Positions 8,740 through 20,324 are shown, counted from the first letter of the stretch. The stretch is 20,491 nucleotides of DNA from Rhizophagus sp. LPA8_4_AMF (GCA_021464525.1 JADRCO010001302.1:1-20491), one strand, 5' to 3'. The notes: generated from the sequence alone by a model not told the origin. Translations and numbers: made by a program.

Positions 8740-9234
8740 ATTATATTTTTTTGGAAGCGAATTTAGAAGCTTGCAAACTAATATTTTTTCATACAGATTT
8801 CTGAGGATCTGAGCTTTTAAAGTTAGAGTTATTAACTGAATTTTATTCTTCCGATACTGCATATCTCGAATAGGTATACTGTAACTGTTGACTAATTTAT
8901 TCTATCTGGAATATCAATGATTAGGACAAATGAAAGTTCATGAAGTTATTGTTGGGGTAATATGGTAGTATAGATAGTTTAGATGGACCGCAAGTATTAA
9001 TATAGAAATACCATTTCACTTGTAAATTTACGCAAACGCTTACGAGCGGAACCATGTAATTTATTTACTGCATAAATAAAGAATTCAAGCCGAAAATTCC
9101 ATATATTGTATCAATGTATCAAGAACATTTTTCGTGAAGACGTCTTTGTGAATAAAAAAAATGAGATCTAAAGTCCCACTTGGATAAAATGTATTTTAAA
9201 TAAATCACGTTCTATATGGAAATTGTTATCGAAT
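8740..9234. other. Spacer with no visible gene
   Basis: AT-rich sequence between the charged fragment and the coiled-coil relic. I see no long open frame, repeat or RNA gene in it. Confidence 0.5.
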
Positions 9235-9638
9235 ATGCAATCCGAACTTGATTCATTGAAACAACGCGTCGTCGAGCTCCTGGCTGAGAATGCCGAGATT
9301 AAGTCCGAAAATGTCAAGGTTAAAGCTGAAAACGATAAGCTAAGACAGGCTATGGAAGAGAATAAGGCCAGGAAGAGCATAGTGATAAAGAAAAGGCTAA
9401 ACTTATTGCAAACTAAATTATGATGTCGAGAAATCAAGCAGGAGCGAGTTGTTGTTGATCTAAGTCCAAATCGTTAGAGGATAGGAAGACTGATGAATTC
9501 TTAGTTTCGGTGAGTAAGAAAGAGGTTAGTAAAGTTATGAGACAGAGAAGAAGCATTTGCATAAATCAAAAACGACGAATTTCTTTAAATAACTTGGTAA
9601 AAAATGATGATATGGGGTCATCGGATAAAAATAGGTGA
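9235..9638 (+). pseudogene. Frameshifted coiled-coil protein of an expanded family
   Basis: The ATG at 9235 opens a 62-codon-long heptad-rich segment: MQSELDSLKQRVVELLAENA, then EIKSENVKVKAENDKLRQAM, ending with TGA after LLQTKL. A second segment in another frame (about 9456-9638) reads SKSKSLEDRKTDEFLVSVSK, then KEVSKVMRQRRS. From memory, the order coiled coil, then SLEDK.TDEFL, then a (K/R)VS.E(I/V)RQR motif is characteristic of a very large Rhizophagus family. Here the halves are separated by a frame change and stop codons, so the product would be only the short coiled coil. GC content is raised in the coiled-coil part. A truncated expressed peptide from 9235-9423 cannot be excluded. Confidence 0.65.
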
Positions 9639-10626
9639 ATACGCGTGAGCGAAACTTGAAACTTTGCATAAATATTCCCTATATTATATGCAATCTATAG
9701 TAAAAATAATGCAGCAATCCGTTCCATAATTCAGATCTTTCATTATCGGAGAATTTAATGAATTAAATGAATTGAGTATGAAATTAATAACTGATAAGTT
9801 AACCATAATATTTAATAAATTAATGGCACAAATTAATATACAAATTGTGTCACAAAATTTATTAAATTTAATGCCATTAAATTTCTAAATTGTGCTACAA
9901 AATTACGAAATTTAATTAATAAATAATGCTAAATCACTATTTATATCGATTTTTGCAAATATATATATATATATCACATCTTTGGAATTTTCATAGTTTC
10001 CATCAATATAAAAAATAGGCACTTGTCTTATGTGAAAACATCAATAAATGATCGATATTTTATTTATTTTTATTTTAGAAAAATGGTCAGAATGGTTTGC
10101 GCATACATTGGTAAAAACAGGAGGTAAAAAATACATAATATCTACATGCTAACGAAGTCAACTAAAACTGCTCGCCCCTTAAGAGATCCTTAAGAACCCA
10201 CCCTTCGATAAAAAACTACCTATAGAAACGGTGTCGCTACGGTAGTTCGAACCGTAGGGGAAAAAAAATTAAATGTTAAAATAAAAATAATCAGGAGAAG
10301 AAGAAGTAAAAGTATTAAAGGAAGAAATCGAAAAAGTAATAGAAAATCATAACATTTAAGCCATGGTAAATTATGTTTGAACTTGTGAAATAAATCCAAT
10401 AAATCCACATTGGTGAAGTATCTATGCGTTGTTATTAATCATTATAGTTCTGACGTCTATTAAACTATCAGCAGGTATGATATAGAGATGTAAGTCACGT
10501 GCCAAAATTTTTTTGTTAATCAGCCTATACTTAAAAAGTTTAATTAAAATTTTTCCAATATAAATAAGATCGGCAGATTCAAAAAAATTTTTTCTCGATT
10601 TTTTTCGGTTCGATAACTTATTAACA
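9639..10626. other. Intergenic region upstream of the AtuA-family gene
   Basis: Mostly AT-rich spacer with an (AT)n microsatellite at about 9959-9974. A stretch at 10078-10152, preceded by TATTTTAG (acceptor-like), reads EKWSEWFAHTLVKTGGKKY before a stop. It could be a stray exon or relic. A perfect 7-bp hairpin lies at 10237-10257. No clear TATA box is seen directly upstream of the gene start at 10627. Confidence 0.5.
10237..10257. repeat. Perfect 7-bp stem-loop
   Basis: CTACGGT (10237-10243) pairs with ACCGTAG (10251-10257) around a 7-nt loop, AGTTCGA. On the minus strand it includes GGTTCGAAC, reminiscent of a tRNA B box, but no acceptor, D or anticodon arms are found around it. It may be a remnant of a tRNA-derived repeat or chance. 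Confidence 0.4.
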
Positions 10627-13240
10627 ATGACTTCTAAACCTGTTCGTATTGGTTGTTATAGGTTAATATATAATGTAATTTTTTTTTAATAAAAAAATTT
10701 TATTTGACAATTTAATAAAGTAATTGATTTTTTTTTAAAAAAAATACCGACTTTTTCTTTCTTTGTTAGTGCGTTTTGGGGTGACTCTGTTTCTGCAGCG
10801 TCACAATTAGTTAAAAAGGAGAAAGAAAATTTGGATTATTTAGTCGCTGATTATCTAGCCGGTAAGTTATTAACTAATGAATAAATCAAATTGAGTTTAC
10901 AAAAAAAATCATTTCATTAAAAACTTTTTTTAATCGCAAATCGTAACTTACTTCAATCGAAGAGGTAACAATGGGAATTTTAGCTCGTCGTAGAAATTCC
11001 AAAGAAAAATCAAAATTGGGAGGAGCAGGAGAAGGAGGATATGTTGCAGAATTTATTACGTTTGTTATTAAACGACTCTTACCTGATTTAATTAAATATA
11101 ATATTAAAGTTGTTACAAATGCAGGAGGATTGGATCCTTTAGCATGTAAGCAAGCAGTAGAAAAGGAAATTAAAGAAAGTGGAATAGAAGATGGAAAATT
11201 AACTGTAGCAGCAGTTACGGGTGATGATATATTAAATCAAATTGAAGAACTTACGCAAAAAGGAGACATTTATGATTTTACACATATAATTGGAAATGAA
11301 AAAGATTCAGAAAATTTTCCAGATGAAGAAAAACAAATAGTTTCACTTAATGCATATCTTGGAGCTATACCAATTGCAAAAGCACTTAATTCCGGTGCAA
11401 ATATTGTAATTACAGGTAGATGTGTAGATAGTGCGTTAGTAGTTGGACCTTTAATTCATGAATTTAAATGGGATCCACATAATGATTGGGATAAACTTGC
11501 ATCAGGATCATTAGCTGGACATATTATTGAATGTGGATGTCAAGCTACAGGAGGAAATTTTACTGACTGGGAAGAAAGTGCATTTTCTGATAATGATGGA
11601 TGGATAAATATTGGTTATCCTATTGTTGAATGTTTAGAAAATGGGAATTTTTTTGTCACAAAACCGAAGGGAACTGGGGGTATAGTTACTACTGCTACTG
11701 TAGGAGAACAAATGCTCTATGAAGTTTTAGATCCTGGATCATATATTTTACCTGATGTTGTATTGGATTTAAGGAATGTTAAATTGGTACAAATTGAAAA
11801 GGATAAAGTTTTGGTTACGGGAGCTAAAGGGAGACCTCCAACTGAATATTTAAAAGTTTCCGGTATTTATTTGGATGGTTATAAAATGACTGGTTCGTTA
11901 CTTATTGGAGGAATCGATGCTTGGAAGAAAGTATGTAAATTTATAATAATAATGATTACATTTATTAAGGATAATATTTAGCTAATTTTTTAAATCTTAA
12001 TAGGCATCAACTGTAGGATTTTCGATTATTATGAAAACTCATTTAATGTTAAAACAACTTGGAATGAATACTTTTCGGGATGTAAATATTGAACCGTTAG
12101 GAGCCGAACATACATATGGGTAAATTTTTTAGTATTATAGATTATATATTTATAATTAGTTTTATCGATTATTATTATTGTTTAGACCTCATGCAAGAGC
12201 CCATGATACAAGAGAAGTTATTTTAAATATTACAGTTCATCATGATGATCCGCAGGCTTTAAGAATTTTTGGAATGGAACTTGCTCCAGTATGTTTGAAT
12301 TAAATACATTATTAATTATTTCTATATAAGTTACAAATTTTATTTTATTAGGCCGCTACTTGTATGGCACCTGGAATTACAGGTATGTGGCTGATTTCTT
12401 TTTTATATTTTTTATGTGCTTAATTTTCAATATATATTTTTTTACAGGTGGTGCTGGATCGGGAAGACCTCATCCTTCACCGTGTCTTGTACATTTTTCA
12501 TACCTTGTTTCAAAGAGTGTTGTTCCTGCTTATTTAGTAGTTGGAAATGATGAAATGGTACCTGTATATTTTGAGGGACCTACGAATAATAATAGTGTCA
12601 TAACACCTCCATTACCCGTAAATTCCGATGATGAATTTGAAAGTGATGTCAGTAAAATTGGTGGTACTATAAAGGTTCCTTTAATAAGATTAGCATGGGG
12701 AAGAAGTGGTGATAAAGGAAATACTTGTAATATTGGTAAATATATGCGTAATTACAAAAAATATTTTTATCCGATTATTAATAATTTTTTAATATAACAG
12801 GTATTATAGCGAGAGAAGCAAAATATTATCCTCTTCTGAAAAAGACGTTGACCGAAAAGGTTTATGAACTTTTCTCTAATTTTAGTAATGAGAATTTTTT
12901 ATAGTAAATTTTTTTTTAAATAATTTTTTCGTAGACCGTTAAGGATTATATGGCACATTTATGTGAAGGTACGGTGAAAAGATATGAATTACCGGGTTGT
13001 AATGGATTAAATTTTGTGTTAACTAGGAGTCTAGGTAAGATTTCATTTAATATTTATTGCAAAATTTCTTTATTGTCAACTTCCTTAAATATATGTAATA
13101 TTTTTTTTAATTATGTATGTTATTTAATAGGCGGTGGAGGATTGAGTTCTTTAAATATTGATAAGCAAGGAAAAACTTTTGCTCAAATGCTACTTAGCAT
13201 TGGAGTTAATGTTCCTTCTAATTGGTTTTCTAAGCTTTAG
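10627..13240 (+). CDS. AtuA/DUF1446-family protein (acyclic terpene utilisation-like)
   Basis: Ten exons assembled by phase: 10627-10661, 10770-10861, 10963-11930, 12004-12119, 12186-12288, 12352-12382, 12448-12735, 12801-12859, 12935-13034, 13131-13240. They give 633 residues, normal for fungal members. The start MTSKPVRIGCYSAFWGDS is the family's N-terminal beta strand and glycine-rich turn, split by intron 1. Then come LDYLVADYLAEVTMGILARR, VVTNAGGLDP (about 92-101), TGRCVDSALVVGPL (about 193-206), and TKPKGTGGIVT. The C-terminal AtuA-like ferredoxin-fold domain has RLAWGRSGDKGNTCNIG (about 526-542), a family signature. Bacterial AtuA belongs to the citronellol/geraniol catabolic cluster, but the fungal reaction is not established. 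The protein is probably soluble; no signal peptide or membrane segment is seen. No frameshift or missing motif. All introns are 63-108 nt. Confidence 0.93.
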
Positions 13241-13589
13241 AACTAATTTATTTAAAATATCGTGTCATTATTGTACATAATGAATTTACTTCTTTTATTA
13301 TTTATTTTTATTATTATTACATTATACTGTAGATGTATAACTTGAAAAATTACATTTTTAATAACTTCTATGTAAATTACTATATTTTGGTACAAATAAA
13401 AGAATTTTTTATTAATTAAAATTGTCACGTCAATTGTCGGTATTGGTATTTATTGCATTATTTAATTTGGACAATGTGGACAGATCAACAATAAAATTTA
13501 ACTTTCAGTATAGTCCTTACTCCTTCGGACTAATTGCTTATTTTATTTTAGCATAAGAATTTTTTAATCTTACCGCCGGGTGGATCAGA
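13241..13589. other. 3' flank of the AtuA-family gene
   Basis: AT-rich downstream sequence. It includes the poly(A) signal candidate and, around 13514-13530, a small AGTCC/GGACT stem. From about 13540 the minus strand begins to read as protein-like (GGKIKKFLC), belonging to the relic listed next. Confidence 0.45.
13395..13400 (+). terminator. Probable polyadenylation signal of the AtuA-family gene
   Basis: AATAAA about 155 bp after the stop codon, in AT-rich downstream sequence. This is the canonical eukaryotic hexamer, but other A-rich variants nearby could be used instead. Confidence 0.4.
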
Positions 13590-14861
13590 TTAAGGATGGC
13601 CTAGGTCCGATATAACATGTATTACAGGTAGCTTTTGGCCGTCGAGTAGATGAAAATCAGCGACGACGAGTAAATATAAATAAACCTTTAAGAGGATTGA
13701 TATTTAAGTACTTGACATATTAAAAAGTTACTAAAGAATTTAATAAATTTTGCATAATAATCATACCTTCAATATTGATTATATAAAATTGTTTGTTTAT
13801 AAAAGAATGAAATATGAAGCTTGATAAAATTTTTACAGGATAACTAATAATATAAATATACAGTATTTATCGACTTCAAGGATTAAAAAAGAACGCAAGA
13901 TCAATACAAAAATACAAAATGAACATTATGATTCATATTTACCTCATAACAGCGAGTCATATAACGGATATTTTGAAATTAGAGAATTTTACTTTTCGTT
14001 TTATTATATTGAGCCATTGCAAATTTCTGGTATTGCATATGAAGATGATGATTGAAATTCAAGAACGGAAATGATTAGAATTACCAATATAATTAATAAA
14101 CTATTAACATGAGAGCTCAATAAATTATATCTCTGATATGATAATGACATAATGTTCGGTTCTTACTTCTTAGAGTACTATCACTTTAATATTCAAGATA
14201 TCGAACGCTAAAGAATGTAACAACCTAATATTCAAATTTAATAATTATAGTAAAAGTACAATATAAGTATAATAATATAACTGATAAAGTCTATTTCATC
14301 AAGTTATTTTCGGATTATGTTTCAAAAGCTGCTGTATATTTAGAATTTTTCGAATAAAAAAAAATGATGATATGAAAGTTCTTTGTTACACCACCGATCT
14401 AAGATTTTTTTTTTTTTTAGACGAAATTTTAAAAAAGCTGACTAATATTCTGCGTGACACGTGACATATAAAGTATTTTCATCTAATAACGTGCTTTTTT
14501 CGATCGAATCTCTTGCGCCACTGATGCGAACAATATGAGCAATCAATGAAGACATAGCATATGATGTGATGTGACGTACAAAAATGAATTTAATATTGCT
14601 ACCGGGGATGTCTACGGGAATGTCTAATAAGGACCTGGGCTTGGCTTATTCTTTTTTTTTTTTAAGGTAAACGAAATACTTTATTAGGCTTGGCTTATTC
14701 TTAAAAAGGAAGTTATTCTGTTTTAAAATGATCACGCAATATTTAGATATCGTGGATAATCTTTTGTTGACACACGAAGGCCAACCAGTTTATTTGAAAA
14801 TCATTTCATGTGAAAAAATGCCTTCCCGGCTCTTAAAATTGTTCGCTAGGAAATCTTGCAT
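13590..14861 (-). pseudogene. Decayed minus-strand coding remnants, unidentified
   Basis: From an ATG at 14861 the minus strand reads MQDFLANNFKSREGIFSHEM, then a stop, then TGWPSCVNKRLSTISKYCVI and LKQNNFLFKNKPSPG. In a shifted frame it continues RSLLDIPVDIPGSNIKF (about 14634-14584), then SSLIAHIVRISGARDSIEKS and LLDENTLYVTCHAEY with a stop at 14442-14444. AT-rich debris follows. A last protein-like piece, LLVVADFHLLDGQKLPVIHV followed by ISDLGHP, ends with a stop at 13590. These strings are clearly not spacer, but no intact gene can be built. The insertion at 14638-14702 interrupts it. Whether the 13590-13700 piece belongs to the same ancestor is uncertain. I do not recognise the family. 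Confidence 0.45.
14638..14702 (-). mobile_element. Poly(A)-tailed micro-insertion with 16-bp target duplication
   Basis: The 16-mer GGCTTGGCTTATTCTT occurs at 14638-14653 and again at 14687-14702. Between them, read on the minus strand, lie 23 nt containing AATAAA (14680-14685), followed 16 nt later by a run of A (T12 on the + strand, 14652-14663). This is the layout expected of a strongly 5'-truncated reverse-transcribed mRNA 3' end, inserted by a LINE-type mechanism with a target-site duplication. The insert breaks a coding remnant. A simple local duplication with an A-rich filler is the alternative. Confidence 0.55.
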
Positions 14862-15718
14862 GTAATTGGTATATTATTAAATTTTTTAACCAATTTTTTA
14901 TTATTTAATTCTCACAAAAGTATTATTACTACATATTATAGGAATGTTTAAATTTAGATAAATCACAATATAATTAAATGGATCACTTGGATGTATTAAG
15001 TATATTAATCCTCTTTTCTGACTGTACTACATGATAAAACCCATTGCGCCACGCAAAAAAACCTGGCAAACATACTTTTATAATACAATTCTTTTTTTAT
15101 AAATAAAAAAATGTGTATAAGAAAATAAAAATAAAAAAAAATAATAAAAAAGATTATCATTACTTTCTTTGCGAAATGTTTACTGTATATTAAAAAGTTG
15201 CAAATAAATAAACTGAACATCTCTTGTCTTTACGAATAAACAAATATTATGCACGTCAAAAATTATCCGAAAAGTTTCCGGTTTGTGATGCTTTGCCATT
15301 ACATAATTATAATTTTTTTCAAAAAAGCCACAAACAAAATCTGTGAATTGGATTTAATTGCGGAATAATTTTTATGTTTTGCAAACCTTGTTTTGCGCAA
15401 GCACTTCTCGTGTAAATGGCTAAGTACTAGGTTGAGGGCAGTGAAACGAAAAAAAAAAAAATATGAAATTTTATAATATTTAAGCGATTAAGGCTGTGGA
15501 CTGTAATGATCCGTCAGATTTTTCAATTGTGACGGGTATTACCCAATTGTCATTTCCGTAATTATTAAAATTATTATACCTACTAAAAATCAACAATTAA
15601 ATGCAGCGGGCTCCCGGGTTCAGCCTAGTGTAAAATAAAATCATAAATATAAGACACTTCCTCGCGCTTTCTTTCTATTCACCGTAATTTGTTTTTAAGA
15701 TTTGACAAATTTATAAAA
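14862..15718. other. Intergenic region upstream of the channel gene
   Basis: AT-rich spacer. An open minus-strand frame at 15005-15220 is low-complexity (Phe/Ile/Lys) and not credible as a gene. Around 15510-15535 a CCGTCA/TGACGG inverted pair could form a short stem. Composition becomes GC-richer near 15600-15630, just before the promoter of the next gene. Confidence 0.5.
15643..15653 (+). promoter_or_regulatory. TATA-like element of the channel gene
   Basis: ATAAATATAAG lies about 65-75 bp upstream of the ATG at 15719, a plausible core promoter position for a short 5' leader. A pyrimidine-rich stretch (CGCGCTTTCTTTCTATTC) follows at 15663-15680 and could surround the transcription start. 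Confidence 0.4.
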
Positions 15719-18700
15719 ATGGGTGACAATATTGAAATCGCTATCGAAACTGAGAAACCTAAAGCACATAACAGTAAACCTATTACGAGGATAGAAGTAT
15801 CACCAAATGAAATATACCTTGTTACTTATAGTCAAGAAGACCGTTCAATTGTTGGTTGGAATGTTGTAGATGAGGGTAAACTTATGCCAGATCATACTGT
15901 TAAATTAAGTGATATAAGTAAAAAAGAACCACTTAATTTAGATCAAATATGTGTTTCCGATGATAAAAGACTAGCCTGTATTTACAATGACAGAAAATTT
16001 TTAAGTGAGTGATAATTACTATTTAATTATGTACTTAATTACAATGATTAAATTTTTTTTTTTAAAAAAAAAAATTTTAGAAATAATCAATATGAATGAT
16101 AATAATAATAATCGTGAAATGAGACTATTCGGCTCAATGATTAATATTATTCCATTCTTGATCTACATTATCATGCTACCATTCAATCTGATGTCGACTT
16201 TAGTATTATTATCGGATTATGATTTAATAGAATCGTATAAATTATATGGTACCTTTAATTTAAGTGGCGAATTTATGCTATATAAAGAACATCAGGGCCA
16301 TAGAAATTTTAAAATTTTTGAATCTAAATTTAGTCATAAAGTTAAACTTTATCGTAAAGACAAATGGTTTAAATGGTTTAAATGTTCTAACTCCTGGAAG
16401 TATAAAATAAATTATAAGATAGTCGAAAATGTAAAATTTATTAGTGCATCAAAGTATGATAAACTTTATTTATTTTCAAATAATTACTACATTCATGAAT
16501 GGAATATTCATACTAAAAAAAGTATAATGTTTAAAAATGAGGTAATGAAATATACTAAAAGTCTAAAAGTTATTTATTTAAAATTATTTAGTAGTATATT
16601 ATAAGTAATTATTATTTATTTTAAAATAGTTGTTAAAAATAGAAGATATCAAAATGTCCAGCAATGAAAAATTTGTCTGTCTAAGAATCATGGATAAGAT
16701 TATTATTTATTCAGTTGAATTAGAAAGTCCTATTGCTTCTTTGGATATAAATAATGGTATTGTTTTTAATTTAAAATTATATAAACTTTATTATAATCCG
16801 TACTAAATTATTTTTAACTTTATTCAGATATTCAACTATATAATTTTATGGATCATACTGGTCTATATCCTTTATTACTTCCTTTATTCGATTATGTACC
16901 AAATGAAGGATTTCGGTATCTTATCATGGAACATTGTTGGAAAAAATGTTTAGACAGTTTAAGTGAGAAAAACGAATTACCAATAGAATATCAGTCCAAA
17001 AATTTACCAACTCTTCCGAACAACATTCATATTGCAACTAAATGCGCTTTTGGAATTTTAGATGGTTATGTTTGGAAGATTAAACTGGAAGAAAAAATAT
17101 CAAAAATGGGACTCCCACTCGAGAATGATGATAATGTGAAAGGCTGGAATGCATATTTATGTTCTGATGAGAAGGAAACATATGATCACTTAAATATTCA
17201 ATTATATCATTCATATGCGAATACTATACGCAAACTTTTTAAAGAAACCAATTCAATAAAAAATAAGTCTTCTAATGAACTTGAAAAATTAATCGAATGT
17301 TTAAATAAATGGAATATAGAAATTAATTATGATAATGGAAAAATTAACCTGCTTTCTATCCAAAATGGGGAATTAATTGACACAATAAATGGGTCAATAC
17401 TTAGAGTAAGATTATTTAATAACAATATTCTTATTATAATAACAACCATCGGTCTTCTTATTTACACTTTTAATGAAAGTAAAAGAACTATTTGTTTAGC
17501 TTATTTTTATTCGATAGATTATCCACATGAAAAATTTGGTTTTGATAATTTTCCAAACTATGTAAAAATTTATTATAAACCTTCTGAAATCATTGATCAT
17601 TTAATTTATGAATTTAGGAAATTAAAGAGTTTATATTATTGTGAAAAAGCATTATCAAAATCAACCTTACCTTTACCAAATTATTATAGTTTTAAGTTGA
17701 ATGATAAATGGGTTTCATGTGTAAAAGATAATAAAGAAAGTCTTTTGAAATATGGTGTTGAATTATTATCATTTGCAATTAAAGAGCATAAGTTAGAATT
17801 AATGGATGATATCTATAAAAAATGTATGAATTATTTTAAACAAGATTTAGGAAACAATTGGATGTTTTTAAGTATAATTACTTCTACAATGCCATTATTT
17901 AATGAATATTATCCAGAATATATTACAAGATACTCATTAGATACGACAATGATCACAGATTCTCTTTTTTATAGTATAAGTCAACAAAAATACTATGATA
18001 GCAAATCACACCTTCATTCTTTTTTTCAACATCCTAAAATAGTTAATTCAAATTCATGGTTACCAAAATATGGCAGTGATGGCACAAAATCATGGATATT
18101 ACTATTTAGAAATCATCCAATAATATTCTATGTAATATTTGTTATTGATAGCGCAATATTATCAATGTATATTATAGTTGCTGTAATAATGAATGTATTA
18201 TTAGTTATGGGTAATAAGTTATGTAATCTTGATGATATTCTTAATTATGAAAGTTTTAATGTGGTTATACTCCCTCTTTTTGGTTATACTTTTAATTTAA
18301 TATTTTCAGAATTACCAAAGAATATAACAGCACCAACAATTATTTTTATGAATCCTTATATTAAGTTTGATAACTATCCAAAAGATTATAATTGGGTATT
18401 GGAATTAATTTGGCCTAGATCTAGTCCATTTGTTAAAACAATAAATAGAGATATTTATAAAACATGGAATGGGGAAGCATTAATTAATTATAAGTGGAGT
18501 ACCTACGGAATATATTATTATGGAATCATTTGGTTCATTTTTATGGCCTTTCTTGGATGCTTTACTGCTGCTGCAACAATTCCTCAAGAACATCTTAATG
18601 AAGACAATAAAAAAGGTCTTTTCATTTCTTCAGCCACACTTGGATTTATTCATCTGAGTTTTGAAGTTCGTCAATTTCTCTATAATCCTAGGAAATGGAC

Positions 18701-19897
18701 CCGCAATTGTTGGAATTATTTTGGTGAGAACTAGTAGTATACTTTTTCATTATATTTAAATTTTGTTAATAACAATAACTGAATATAATTAAATTATTTT
18801 GCAGATTTAGGTGCATATTTAGTGCCTACTATCACTTCTGTCATTTGTCTGCGTTCAAATAATGTAGAAATTTTTTGGCTTTCATTTTCATGTCTCTTGC
18901 TTGATCTAAAATTTTTGTTGTTTTTAAGAGCATTTGAATCATTTGGTGTCTATTTTGCAATAATTGTTGGCGTTGCAAAGCGGATAATTTATTTCCTAGT
19001 TATTTTATTATTTATAATCATTAGCTTTGCCCATGCTTTTTTGATTATTTTAAGACCAAGACTTGATTATTCATTAGATCAACCTACAATTAATAATGAC
19101 CCTAATAATCCTTGGAATTTGAATACTACTTATAATCAAGTAGAAAATGAAACTGCCACACAAAATGCATCATTTGTTCAAGTACCTGATGGGAACACTA
19201 ACATGTTTACAGACTATAAGACTGCACTTTTTGCAATGTACTTATTTCTTACAGGTATTGTTCACTTCTTTTATTTCTTTTTTAAATGAATAGCCAATAA
19301 GTTGATTGTTCTATAATTTCATTAAAAGGTGACACAAGCGCTTTAACTAATAAATGGGAATATAAAGAAAACCCGGCTCTTGTTTTATACATCATTTTAT
19401 TTTCTTTCCTAATTGTTATATATCTTATGAATTTATTTATTGGATTACTTAATCTGGCGATTGAAAAAGAGAACAGTAGAGTTTCATACTTAGTACAAAA
19501 GGCAGAGGTATTGTGAATTATTTTGTAAATAATTTAAATTTACTAATATATTTTTTTTTAAATATTAAAATATTTACTTATATTAATATTTCAGATTTTA
19601 GCTGAAATTGAGTTGTTTTATATGTTACCATGTACAAGACGTCGAGAAGACTGGTTTCCTACTCATGCAATGTACGTTGTAATTTGTATTTCTTATTTTA
19701 TTAATTATAATTGTTAATTCCTACATAATTTATTTTATTCAAGATATTACTATGCTGATTCTATAAAGACTAGAAAAAAGATTAAAGAATTAATCAGTGA
19801 AGGAGAATGGAAAGTCAATGATTTCAAAGAAATGAAAAAGAATTTATTGGAATCACTCAGCATTGATGAATATGAAACCCATGAATCTGTTGATTAA
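15719..19897 (+). CDS. Ion-transport (TRP-like) channel protein with N-terminal propeller-like region
   Basis: Eight exons: 15719-16004, 16081-16541, 16630-16756, 16828-18723, 18805-19254, 19329-19507, 19595-19671, 19744-19897. They encode 1209 residues with phase kept at every junction. Residues 1-300 have WD-like, degenerate repeats (ITRIEVSPNEIYLVTYS, ICVSDDKRLACIYND, ISASKYDKLYLFSNN with HEWNI, IKMSSNEKFVCLRI), suggesting a beta-propeller. A helical, soluble middle follows to about 715. Membrane helices start near 724-752 (IIFYVIFVIDSAILSMYIIV), then about 768-785, 855-876 and 888-909. A Leu/Phe-rich block lies at 945-1006, a pore-loop-like segment at about 1058-1079 (TALFAMYLFLTGDTSAL), and the last helix at about 1090-1121 (IIL...NLFIGLLNLAIEKEN). 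This is the Pfam ion-transport layout, TRP-like. It probably carries cations across a membrane; gating and ion are unknown. Exon 2 adds an unusual hydrophobic stretch (NIIPFLIYIIMLPFNLM). The C-terminus is short, charged and helical. Confidence 0.9.
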
Positions 19898-19983
19898 ATT
19901 TTTCATACGGAAATAATTTAGTGTTTAATTTAATATGACAGAAAAGTCTTATAACAAATTATTAAGTATTTTGTCCAGTTTGT

Positions 19984-19989
19984 AATAAA
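19984..19989 (+). terminator. Probable polyadenylation signal of the channel gene
   Basis: AATAAA, about 87 bp after the TAA stop, in a typical AT-rich 3' context. Confidence 0.5.
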
Positions 19990-20324
19990 AATTTCTTTCA
20001 ATATGTATCAATTTATTTTTTTATTCATCGATTTTTCTTAACATATCTCCTCCAGCACTATCTTTGAGAAAAACACAAAAACGTGAAATGTTGTATACCA
20101 AGAGAATCGGAATTTTAGTTTAGTTTTAATTTTACTAGTTTTAGGTTTATGTTTATCTTTGTTTAAGAAATAGTGCAAATTACCAGTTTGAGAGAATTAT
20201 ATTTTTTCCCTTTATTTTCTTTTTGTTTTTATCGCATTTAGTTATTATAATATATTTGTTGGTATACAAATTCATCATCTATTTTAAATAAAGAATACAC
20301 ATTAAATTTGATGTATATGTTGTT

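Noticed and set aside
9168..9437. 89-codon minus-strand ORF
   Set aside because: It is antisense to the coiled-coil relic; its Ser/Leu-rich translation is the mirror of the Glu/Lys heptads.
10237..10257. tRNA-like B box within a hairpin (GGTTCGAAC on the minus strand)
   Set aside because: No matching acceptor stem, D arm or anticodon arm could be found on either side.
10220..10408. 62-codon minus-strand ORF rich in leucine
   Set aside because: Low-complexity reading of a purine-rich AGAAG stretch; no domain and no supporting signals.
15005..15220. 71-codon minus-strand ORF with hydrophobic run
   Set aside because: Phe/Ile/Lys content comes from A/T homopolymers; not credible as a membrane protein gene.
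16040..16080. T-run followed by A-run in channel intron 1 as a hairpin or element
   Set aside because: Simple homopolymer pairing inside an intron polypyrimidine region; no further structure.
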